Assembly: GCA_040143965.1 (NCBI GenBank)
Contig: JASJQH010000212.1
Span: 1-21,170, forward strand
DNA from: Basidiobolus ranarum
Taxonomy: Eukaryota; Basidiobolomycota; Basidiobolomycetes; Basidiobolales
Direction of reading: 5' to 3'
DNA length: 21,170 bases
In this document: piece by piece, positions 1-9,400 of the stretch
How positions within the stretch are numbered: the first letter of the stretch is position 1
Layout of the letters: each line of letters begins with the position of its first letter
Program-made: the position numbers and the translations under genes
Notes under the pieces: model-generated
Database searches by the model: none
What the model was told of the DNA's origin: nothing
What the model saw: the letters and a program-made list of their open reading frames with translations, nothing else

Positions 1-95
1 TAAGTAAATTCCGATTGAGAATAATTGATAATATCTTAGTGAATTATAAGATAACTAAGTACTAAGCTATATATGACTATATAGGTGTTTAGGCA

Positions 96-416
96 ATGCT
101 AATTTCAACAGCTATAAGGCTACAAAGTCTCCTCAAGGAATTACAATATGATCAAGTTAATCCTACCCTAGTGTATCCAGATCATGTTAGCTGTATTCTG
201 ACCACCATGAATCCTGAACATCACTCAAGGATGAAACATATTGATATAAGACTTCATCTTATTCAAGAGAAAGTTTGAGATAAAGAAATGAACTTTATTT
301 ATTGTAATACTAAAAATGTGCTTGCAGATTTACTAACAAAACCACTGAAAAAATCAAGTCTTGAAAAGTTAAGAGCAGGCATAGAAATTAGTGAGCATAA
401 GCATAATGTGGAATAG
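96..416 (+). pseudogene. Ty1/copia pol remnant: C-terminal RNase H
   Basis: This is the last part of a copia-type polyprotein, the RNase H domain that removes the RNA strand during reverse transcription. The frame shows the family signature around KHIDIR, followed by a region with YC and then ADLLTKPL, the usual copia C-terminal motif, and ends at TAG 414-416. The frame is broken by TGA at 276-278 and has a TAG just upstream at 90-92, so the copy cannot be expressed intact. The start at 96 is only the first ATG in the open stretch, not a real gene start. A purine run at 421-430 follows, as expected ahead of a 3' LTR. The identification is firm; the upstream part of pol lies outside the window or is too decayed to read. 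Confidence 0.88.
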
Positions 417-430
417 GAATTAAGGGAAGA

Positions 431-747
431 TATTGGATAATTGATCTTTATTCAACATCTTAGTTAAACTTTAGTTTTGATGCATATATCAGAAATAGAA
501 AGCAAGGTACCTATGACCTCTACTTTCTATTTAGGAGTATCTCTATATCTATATAACCAGTATGTCTTATTTATCCCCACTTATCTATTAAATCTTATTA
601 CCTAAGTTCCTGAGTATCCCAAGCAATTGATATATTTCTCTGCTATATAAGTCACTATATTCTCTTAAGAATAAAGTAACTAAAACACAATCATAAGTTG
701 CCTCTATTATACAAAGTCTACCCCCATTATGTCAAGATCCTCCAACA
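431..747 (+). repeat. Copia-type LTR, about 317 bp
   Basis: The segment starts TATTGGATAA directly after the purine tract AAGGGAAGA and ends TCCTCCAACA. The outer seven bases, TATTGGA and TCCAACA, are an inverted repeat with one mismatch to the usual TGTTGGA...TCCAACA termini of Ty1-like LTRs. It contains a TATA-like CTATATAAG (653-661) and AATAAA (670-675). A gag-like ATG lies inside it at 729, an arrangement also known from yeast Ty1, where TYA starts within the LTR. There is no second full LTR in the window to compare, so the ends are inferred from the motifs. Confidence 0.6.
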
Positions 748-890
748 TTGTAGCATCAAGTGAATTAGAGTCTTCTTCCCAAATGGAGATTACTAATATT
801 CCAATGTTTGATAGAGAAGATTTCCATGAATAGAGATCCAAGAATATATCAAGGTCATCCCCATTGTGTCAAGCTCCTCCAACAATATTC
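729..890 (+). pseudogene. Copia gag 5' remnant with primer-binding-like site and duplicated start
   Basis: From ATG 729 a frame reads through the LTR end into about 36 codons that include IPMFDREDFHE, resembling the N-terminal substrate of copia gag proteins, and then stops at TAG (832-834). Just after the LTR, TTGTAGCATC (748-757) resembles the initiator-Met tRNA primer site TGGTAGC. At 859-884 a 26-bp copy of 722-747 recurs with two mismatches, one of which destroys the ATG. The gag reading is short and therefore tentative. Taken with the pol end upstream, the order pol - LTR - gag start is head to tail. Confidence 0.45.
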
Positions 891-1335
891 CCATCCTGAT
901 AATTGATTAAGCTATATTCCAATTTTCAACACATTAAATAAAACATAATAAACCTGGATTAATGATAATTCACTAGTAGCCCAAGTGCTGCTAGTAATTG
1001 CTGTAATCAACTCTTTCCCATGGCAAATATTTATCAGTATTGATCTTTGTTTGTTCAGCATGTATTACCCATAAAGTAACCAATGTCAAAGATTTATCTT
1101 GATTGAAAATAGTTGCTAGGTATTCAACCAAAATATATGGCTATTGATGGTTTGAAAATCACCTGATTAAGGTAAAAACACATGAATAAAATGAAAATAT
1201 CAATCCCCGAAAGTAGGGAAATTTTTTCCTCGAATTTTTTTTTGGGATTGAATTGAATTGAATCATTTGTAAAATTCATATAATATAGTGATAATTGTTT
1301 CAAGAAACTAATAGGATATTTATCCCCAAGTAACT
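891..1335. other. Gene-free stretch: transposon edge and upstream region of the Myb gene
   Basis: No coding frame is recognisable. The part up to 1207 contains no CpG, like the copia remnant to its left, so it is probably old transposon DNA too. CpG returns at 1208, and the remaining about 128 bp is the likely promoter and 5' leader of the gene starting at 1336. A T-rich run sits at 1236-1243. Confidence 0.5.
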
Positions 1336-3635
1336 ATGAAGACGGTGGAAACCAAAAAGAAAGTTAAACCTCGGACCAAAAAAGAGAAACATGGTATAGT
1401 AGTAAAAAGTGAAGAAGTTCTTCCTGAACTAAACCCCGAAAACTCCCTTAAAAGAAAAGGTTCTGATAACCTTGAAAAAGACTTGGAAAAGAAGAAAAAA
1501 AAGAAAAAAACTCTTCAAGAGGATACACCTTTAGATAAAGAGTCGAAAAAACAAAAGAAATCTAAAGGTAAAGGTAAAGAGAAGAATGATAAGGTGATCT
1601 CCCCAGAACAATCAAAAGTAAAAAACGAAATCGAGCGTACTCCGAATTTGTCTTTAAGTATTGTACCTGCCACATTACCTTCTCCCTCAAAAATTTCTTT
1701 ATCAGACCAGAAGAAAGCAAAAAAGCAGAAAAAAGAAAAGAAGAATAAAAAGGAAAAGAACGAATCCAAGAAAGTAGATAAAGAAGAACCTAAGGATAAA
1801 GTACAAAAGAGCGAATCCAAGGAGAAAGAAGGAAAGAAGCGGAAGAAGGAAAAGAAAGAGAGAAAGGAGAAGCAGGAAGAAAGTAGTGAAAACTTCTCTG
1901 AGATAAAGTCGAAGTCTAGTAATCTGAAGGAATGTGATATCAAAAATGGACCAAAACCTATTGATAACGCGTCTGTTTCCGTCCTCTCAACAATTACTCC
2001 AGAATCTGCCTCGAATACAATCAATCAAAAGAATGTCAAAGAAGACCTTATACTATCCAATAAGCTAAAGAGTGAAGCATCAAACAGCATGGCAGCTATC
2101 GTAAAAGCATCTCCTACTACGACTGATTTGGGCACTCAACATAAACGGAGAGTGTCTACGCGCTCTGTGTCCAAAGCCAAAGAAGCAACTCCAATTTCAA
2201 TACCAACCACAGCAAGTGTTCCAAAGAAAGCAACCCCAATTTCAATACCAACTACACCGGGTGTACCAAAGAAAGCAACTCCAATTTCAATACCAACTAC
2301 AGCGAGTGTACTAAAGAAAACAAGCACTATTTCCAATCCCACTACACTTGGAGCACCGAAGAAGCCTACACCAGTCAAAGCACGAAAGAAAGCAGCACCG
2401 CGTGCTAAGCGAAGCAGTAAATACCCGCTCACTCCCGAAGTGATTCCAGATGATTCCGATGAAGAGTTTAGTAAGAGACTTCCTGAAGTGTGTGGTGGCA
2501 GTGTATTTATGGATGAGACTGAAGAGGAAAAGGCTCAGCGAATCCGCTCATACTCCGATTTTCAACGTACACGCGACGAGGTTATTGGGCATCCAGGGTT
2601 GATAGAATATAATTCTGACGGCATCAGCAAAGTTCAGCAGAAGTTTTTCACCCCGAAAGAAATCAAAAGTCTGGAGGACACTGGGTACGCCATAAGAAAA
2701 GGGAAATTCAGTAAGGACGAGGATGTCATCATCACCAAGGCAGTCGAGAAATATTTAGAGGTATGTAACGCATGGTTGATTTGAATTTGGTGTTTGAAAT
2801 TGACAAGTGAATTGGCGGTTAGGAACGCGGCAAAGGAGTTGAGCTGATTCAATACATCTTGTTCAAAAAGTATAAAGATAAAGACAAATCCGGTGGAGAG
2901 GAAACCGATAAAGTCATCACACTGTGCCAAGAGGTCGGCAAAGTGGTCCCCACTCGGACTCTGAATGCAATCTATTTGCGTCTGCGTCGTAGATATCACC
3001 CAGACAACTACGGTGGACGATTTACGAAGGAGCAAGAGATGCTGCTCCATCAATTGACTCTTATACACGGTAAAGATTGGAAAACAATAGGTCCTTTGCT
3101 TGGACGGGAGCCTAGTAGCTGTCGTGATCGTTGGCGTTTCCGGAAACTCCAAGAGTATCGGACAGGTCCATGGACTGAAGAGGAAGAAGAAAAACTCAAA
3201 AAAATTGTATACAGTTTGACCATCGATAAAGGACGCTCTGCAGAGCGTGACATCTCCTGGGAAGTAGTTGCTGAGAAGATGGTCACTCGCGATGCATCCC
3301 GATGCAGGTCCTACTGGTACTCTGAGCTCTGTATGAAGCTTAAAGAAGCGCCCAGTGAAAAGGAAGGCCTGGCCAATACACGAGAGTTCTTAAAACGAAT
3401 ATATGAATCCAATGTTAAGCACGACTCTCATATTCAATGGAGAGAACTTATTGATGATAAATGGAGTCCCTGGACCCCACCCTTTATGCAGAAGACCTGG
3501 TATCAATTAAAGTCCCTAATCACTGACGCTGAAGACATGAGCTTTGAGCAAGTACTTCAGTTCTTGATGCGTCAAAATGACAAGTATTTCGAGCACCTAT
3601 CGCTAGAAGAGCCCCCTCTCAAAGGCTCCGATTAA
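1336..3635 (+). CDS. Reb1/TTF1-like Myb DNA-binding protein (Pol I termination type)
   Basis: Two exons, 1336-2760 and 2823-3635, join in phase 0 across a 62-nt GT-AG intron and give 745 residues. Residues 1 to about 350 are low-complexity and rich in Lys, Glu and Ser, with many nuclear-localisation-like basic runs. Four tandem 15-residue repeats (unit like KKATPISIPTTASVP) are encoded at 2179-2358. The C-terminal third is the DNA-binding region. It begins GKFSKDED, followed by RTLNAIYLRLRRRYHPDNY, a Myb repeat (about 541-580, W at GKDWKTIG and DRWR), a second Myb repeat (about 590-642, GPWTEEEEE to SRCRSYWYS) and a degenerate third (about 678-708, IQWRELIDDKW). This order matches Reb1 of fission yeast and mammalian TTF1, which bind rDNA terminators and block replication forks. 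Family membership is strong; the rDNA role is inferred. A poly(A) signal follows at 3738. Confidence 0.87.
2179..2358 (+). repeat. Four tandem 45-bp units inside the Myb gene
   Basis: Each 45-bp unit encodes 15 residues of the form K-K/E-A-T-P-I-S-I-P-T-T-x-x-V-P. Units 1 to 3 are nearly identical at the DNA level, and unit 4 has drifted. A partial fifth unit (KKPTPVKA) follows. The repeat lies in the disordered basic arm and probably varies in number between strains. Confidence 0.9.
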
Positions 3636-3737
3636 CGATGGAAGAGACTGGCCGCACTGGCTCTAATAATGACATTTATGTACACACCCACACCCACACA
3701 ACATTTCCCTTAATCAAAGCTTAGACTGTTTAGATTC

Positions 3738-3743
3738 AATAAA
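3738..3743 (+). terminator. Poly(A) signal AATAAA of the Myb gene
   Basis: A canonical AATAAA lies about 100 bp after the stop codon of the Myb gene, before the convergent gene that ends at 3829. Confidence 0.5.
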
Positions 3744-3828
3744 GCCCCTTCTTATGTTATATATTAGGGTTCGGGATAAGTTAGTTTGCGGTTTATTCAG
3801 AATATTAATGCATAGTTAGGGTTGGTAC

Positions 3829-4520
3829 TCATAGCAGTGCAACTGGTATGGTGATGGAGAAGTGAGCGGGACAGTAATACTCTCCATCTACTACAGCATA
3901 CGTTTTAGTATCAGCAGCCACCATTCGACAGCAGATGGAGCATCTCAGTGGATGTGTCGCGGCTTTGGCATCAATGCTAGATCCGTGTGAATTAAGTGAA
4001 CGAAACACACATTGGGGTTTAGGGAGATCGGTGTACTTGGTAGGTTGTATTTGAGATGTTCTGATGAAGATTTCCTCCTCTTGTTTCAAACCACAAATCA
4101 GCGGACTGGCTGATGGCGTATCAACCGAGCTCAGACTGAGACCACTATCCTGGGAAGTTTGTGAGGAACGACGAAAGCGTCGGGGAGTGTGCCCATTGTC
4201 GAACTGTCAAATTAAATAATCAGATTAATTAGAATTGAGATAGTATTCATAATTTAATTAGTCAGGGTGGGTTACGAAATATGATGTTGGGATGTTACCT
4301 TGGCAATGAGGGAAAGTATGTTAACGTTGGAGACACGGCGCTTTTGCTCCGGTGTCGTCGTACGGCGAGTGTGTTTCGGGAGGCCAGCCTCATGGTAACG
4401 ACGGATTTCGGAGGTAATGCGTTTAGCTGATGGTTGCTCACACTCGCGTAAGCATGCGTGGCGTTTACGAGATTGGCTGTTGCTAGAATAAGATAATCTA
4501 GGACTAGGCGAATCCCTCAT
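3829..4520 (-). CDS. Small protein with a C-terminal half-LIM zinc finger
   Basis: On the minus strand, exon 4520-4299 (74 codons, ATG start) joins exon 4203-3829 in phase 0 across a 95-nt GT-AG intron, giving 198 residues. The N-terminal half is basic and Ser/Arg-rich (RKRHACLRECEQPSAKR, then TRRTTTPEQKRRVSN) and continues into a Ser/Thr-rich linker. Near the C-terminus the pattern C-x2-C-x19-C-x2-H appears in LRCSICCRM...GEYYCPAHF. This matches the second zinc-binding module of a LIM domain (C-x2-C ... YC-x2-H). The first LIM module is absent: the preceding exon has no matching cysteines. I do not recognise the family, and protein interaction or cell-cycle scaffolding would be a guess. It converges on the Myb gene with 193 bp between the stops. 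Confidence 0.72.
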
Positions 4521-4892
4521 GGTAAAGATTTGACAAAATAAAAGGCAGCAAGAATGAGAATCTATGAGTGCAGTGTGGTGGTATTTAAAGTAGCTTGGGT
4601 TGTGAAACTATGGATGGGTGATCGGCACCTACCAAGAAGTGTACATCAATGTGACATCCGTTTGATCCCTTGCAACTCCCCTAGAGATCAACGTTCACCT
4701 ATAGTGTGATCCGCGCCCCCTGTTATATTGTTGACTATGATTAGGTGAATGATGATCACTCTTTCTACTAGCGCAGCTTGGGATGATGACTACCAATAGA
4801 CCATCACCATGGGCTATATGTCACCTCTTTGTGTCATCTAAAACACCTTTCGCCACCGTTGCCAACCCAAACATACCAACTCTTGTTTCTCA
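4521..4892. promoter_or_regulatory. Divergent intergenic region
   Basis: This 372-bp gap separates the half-LIM gene (minus) from a small plus-strand ORF. It has a normal CpG content and a C/G-rich patch near 4710. No specific factor site can be named and no coding frame is evident. Confidence 0.3.
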
Positions 4893-5108
4893 ATGCCGCA
4901 CTCGGAAGCTGGATTTCGTAACATTCACATGAAGTTTGACACGAGAATTATATCCGATAACTTGTTTCAATTCATCTCGGTCAATCAACCTCGATTAATC
5001 GATCGATTCAACTCACTATATCAAGTAGTACTTGGAGATTCACCGAATAATACATACGTTCCGATAGATTTGAAAGAGACATGTAGACACCTCGTATTGA
5101 ATCAATGA
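4893..5108 (+). CDS. Hypothetical 71-residue protein
   Basis: A single uninterrupted ATG-to-TGA frame encodes a soluble-looking protein with alternating hydrophobic residues (DNLFQFISVNQPRLIDRF) and no signal peptide, membrane segment or cysteine motif. Codon use resembles the neighbouring genes, and the antisense strand is not the obvious coding choice. It is divergent from the half-LIM gene. I do not recognise a family. It could be a real small gene, one exon of a longer gene whose other exons I did not find, or a chance frame. Confidence 0.38.
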   Translation: MPHSEAGFRNIHMKFDTRIISDNLFQFISVNQPRLIDRFNSLYQVVLGDSPNNTYVPIDLKETCRHLVLNQ

Positions 5109-5326
5109 TCATCCATGGTTTTGTGTTTATTTATTCTCTCTCTACCACCAAAAAATCTCATAGTACAAGTAGTATTTTGTATTAAGCATCTAACGATGAG
5201 AAAAGTGTCAATAGGAGCATTTACACAAGTCGGCACTATCATGTATATTAAGTGACATCTAATCTTTTGCTATCAAAAGTACATCAAACTGAGCGGCCAA
5301 GAAAAGGTATAGTATACATTTGGTAT

Positions 5327-5977
5327 TCATTTTCTTTCACGGCGAATTCCCATCACCACCTTTTCCTTACGACGTTTCTTTTTTTCTGGTCCTGGGCTAT
5401 CGGTTACCTCTGTCATTCTTTGAGCTAATTCCGTGTCATCGATATTCGTTTTCTTTTCTACCGCTAATTCACGATCTTGTCGTTGTTTCTTTTCGCTATT
5501 GACGGCGGTTTTCTACACGAGGATAGCAGATTAGGGATAATCCTGGTTTACGATATGCACAATTAACTTACCTCAATGTCTTCGTTGAAAGACTGATAGG
5601 ACTTACGACCGACCAGACCAGTCATATTGAAACTCAGATAGCTGGGTTCATATTCTACTTGAAGTTTTCTTTGAAAAAAGTTTGGTTTGAAAGAGTCTTT
5701 CTTTCAAGGAGATATCAAAAAAACTTACGGCTTTTCTATTAAACTATCTTGGTATTCCACTTGCCACTGTGATTGGGCAAGGGCTTTTTGTTCAGCTTCT
5801 TCTAACCGGTCACGAAGATCGCGTTCTTCTTGTCTTTGCATAAACTAATATATTGAGTAATAATTTGGAATTTATTAAGAAAATTTGCTAAAAAAATATC
5901 GAACTAGTGAAACGAACCTTCATGTTTAATAATTTACTAGACAATTCTTTCTTGTGAATCTCTCGTGTGTTCGACAT
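5327..5977 (-). CDS. MPP6: MPP6 (M-phase phosphoprotein 6) family, nuclear exosome cofactor
   Basis: Four minus-strand exons, 5977-5918, 5844-5729, 5668-5572 and 5512-5327, give 152 residues, close to the 160 of human MPHOSPH6. The first splice rebuilds the family hallmark LSSKLLNMKFMQR, which corresponds to the LSKNLLRMKFMQR motif of the human protein. It is followed by a charged helix with EEAEQKALAQSQWQVEY. Exon 3 gives GLVGRKSYQSFNEDIE, matching the conserved GR-S-x-x-x-FNPEVE block. The tail is Lys/Arg-rich (KKKRRKEK). MPP6 bridges the RNA exosome with the Mtr4 helicase in nuclear RNA processing, including 5.8S rRNA maturation. Intron 1 has an unusual GTTCGT donor. The gene is head to head with the CIP2A-like gene, with 432 bp between start codons. 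Confidence 0.9.
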
Positions 5978-6409
5978 TGTATAAATTTCTGAACTTAAAA
6001 TAAGTTTAGCTAACGTTGAGGTTTCGTGTTGACTGCAAGAAAGATTATTTTAAAGAAAATTTCTAGTCATATAAGCAGTTAAGTAGAAAAAAAATCAGCT
6101 TATCGGTGGAATTTTTTAAACCATTTTGAATATCGCAACGCCGATTATTATATAAAGACCCTTTAATAATCAATAACATCTGATAGTCGCTTAAACTTGG
6201 GTTAAATAAATAACACAAACTGTATAGCTTTGCTTAAATACAGAGATCTGTATTAGATACTAGGATTTCTTAATAAATGCTTTTTAGTTGCTTCCAGTTT
6301 CCTAGATAAACAAAACATGAAATTTAAATCATAATTGGTCCGATTAGCTCAACAGTGATTTTTGACAACAAAGCTGTGTATTGAACGTAGTGAGAGCCTG
6401 TGTACAGCA
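5978..6409. promoter_or_regulatory. Shared divergent promoter region of MPP6 and the CIP2A-like gene
   Basis: The 432-bp AT-rich gap lies between the two opposed start codons and holds no coding frame. Both genes must be driven from here. No TATA element or factor site can be assigned with confidence. Confidence 0.45.
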
Positions 6410-9400
6410 ATGGAGAGACGCAAAATACCCGAGACTATAACGCAATTTGTTCAGGCAGCACAATGTTTAGACTTTCATGGTAAGTACTAGCCCACATCTT
6501 ACCTTGTTCTCAAATTTAATTGTTCGTCTGTTAGCGTCTAATGACTATTCAGAGCTCTCGGTGGCCTTACAGGTAATGGTTGTAGTTAGGTTACTTCTCC
6601 ATGGGGACAATATCATAAATAATTTCCTTATTTTATCCATAAGAATTTGACCGTTTCTCTTCTAAGCTCGAATACTTTAAATCAACTTCATTTTCTTGCC
6701 AAACTATCAGCAAATCCATATGCTGAACGCAATGCATTGGTGTTATACGAATTCATAGATATATTGATCCAAATCTTCGAAGCAGAATATACTCAAAGCA
6801 AAGTTGTATCCAACATAATAGTTATTTTAACACAACTCGGTAAGGAACTCGTTACGCTATTCACTTTATCGTTCTCGAAAGACTAAGGATCAGTATTTAG
6901 GAAATATTCCTAGTCTTCGTCAGGTTATACACCAAAGGAAAAAGGGTATTATTGATATTGTATCCGTTCGACTACAATCCACTTCAAACGACAAAGAATG
7001 GTTTCTTAAGGTAAGATCGCATCTAAATAATTTCTACGATTTTCTTAGCGAGGTAACCTGACGTACATGTTGTAGTATATCAGTTTACTCAAGGCTCTTA
7101 CGTATGAGGTTGAGATACTGTATCCAACACCAGAGTCCATTCGGCTTATCAAGTTCCTTCGAGATGTGATGTACGTACAAGTAACAAAAACACCCTGTTA
7201 ATATATATGTCGATACTAATTCATGGTATATAGTAAGAAAGCAACGGATAAGGAGGTTCTCGGAGACACTCTCGCACTCTTTAGTCATCTTGTTAGATTT
7301 AATGAGTCGATCAAAGACAATATTGTTGCAACACCGCATATGTCGTCTTTCTACAGAACATTAATTCAATCACTAAGCAGTGATGATCTTTCAGTGATCG
7401 TTTATTCTCTGAATATACTTTCAGACCTCATTATTAACGACAAATTGGGTGAGATGGTAAGAATGGTAGTTTCTATTTATTGTTGCGATCCGTGATTTAA
7501 TTGAAGTATTCTTTGTAGCTGTTCAATCGTAACAACATCTCTCAAACCTTCAAACTGATCTTTAACCTGATAACCAACGGGAAATCAGTGGAAATTGTAC
7601 GACCTTCTGTAAACCTTGTTGGCGCAATAACATCCAGCGGAACTATCAAAGAATACTTGGACAAGTATAGCCCATTTACCTTTGATATTGTTAGTGGATT
7701 CGTGCTAAATGTCCTCTGATTATTACTATAGCTACCAATATTTAGAGGTATGTCTACGCCGAGTAACCGCTTTAATATCTTCTGGAAGACATCAGCTCGT
7801 TTTACCGGTAAGAAGAAGAATTGTTGATTGATCAGCGAGGTTCATTTCGACCAGTTCTAACCAATCTCTATGCTAACCTCATCTGAACGACAGGCTCTTG
7901 ACCTCTTATCCATCGTGGTCCAAAGGAAAATTTCTACCGAGACTGTATTCCGTATTATGCATGATTGTGGAGTGTTTTCTGCTTGCTTGCAGTGGGTTCA
8001 ATGTCGAATTCGAGAGATAAAACGAGGCAACTACTTGGAAGATATTGAGTGGCCATATCTAATTGACGATATCTGTACCTTTTTCAGGGACGTATTGAAG
8101 GTAGAGGGTTCATGTTCATCATTTCCATGATAACTATGGAGACTAACACCATGACAGGCTGAGTTCACTAGCCATTCAAAATCAGCCATCAAGGATACAA
8201 GTCGAGCCGGTGTCAGTATTGATCATGACGATTTGGAGTTGGTGATCACTTCTGTACTTGACTCTATAGCCGATGTGTTCATGGATGGATACTCATTTTT
8301 GGAACACGATCTTTTTGTTTACATTCAAATATCTCCGATGTTCGAGCTAGTCAATTATATCCTTTTTTCTCTTACTCTCTTTAGTCAGATTTACAACGAA
8401 TCGTCTCCTATTCTTAACCACATAGCTTCTACATTTAGCTGAGATTAATCTGTTGCAGAGACACTTGGCAGATCGCTTAGATATTCAAAAGTTACTCCAG
8501 ACTGTCAGGGTATGTTTGCCAGAGAAGAACACCAATCTTCTAACCCCCAAAGAGGAAACCACCATATTTTTCCTTTGGTTGGTCGTCAAATATTACGAGT
8601 ATCAGCAGACCGTCGGAACATCCCACGAAGTTAGTCTATCCACCCAATTTCTTCTTGAGAGTGACTATTACTGAATGTACTTTTTACTCTCATAGGGTCG
8701 TAATGCAATGGCCAATCTGGTGGATCTAGAGGTAGTCGCGGACCTCATAGCAGTAGTGATATCTTGTTCCACTCAAAATACCATTGTCAAATGTGCATTC
8801 GAGATCCTTGGTGCATTATCATGTCAACAACAGGTGCAACAAAGGTATTCCCGGTAACGAGTATTTCTTGGGATGCATTCAGTGTTAATATTTTCTACCA
8901 AGGTTGTGCCGTATTAATGAGAATCGCTGTCTAATGACTTCAGCCAATGATTCATCCATGGGTGTACCAAAAGTTACTCCATTTCTAGGAACGAGGACCT
9001 CATTTACGCAAACCCACATCAGCGAAGGTTAGTGACAAGCATATCGTTGATCAAGAGAAATCTCTTTCTTGAGATAGTATTAACTCTTACATCTTCTACT
9101 TAGATGATATCAAAGCACGACTTGAAAGTGAGCTTAATTCAGCGAAAATTGAGATGAGAAAAGAATTATTGGTAATTTCATTTGAATTCTTATTGTATGG
9201 TACATGTACCAACTGAATCTCTTTAATTTAAACCCAAAGGCTCAAGATGAACATTTTGAGGAAGTTAAACAAGATTATGAAGAGCAATTGGAAGCATTTC
9301 AGGTATTGATTCCTTTTTATTCGCCTGTATCTCATTGGATTCTCCGCTAACTTTCAACACATATTCAGAGCGAGACAAAGCATCTCAGAGAGCTTCTAGA

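Noticed and set aside
1515-2024. A 169-codon minus-strand frame antisense to the Myb gene
   Set aside because: It is the mirror of the Lys/Glu-rich coding run (giving Phe/Ser-rich nonsense) and shows no motif. The same holds for the minus-strand frames at 2136-2432, 2634-3152 and 3050-3286.
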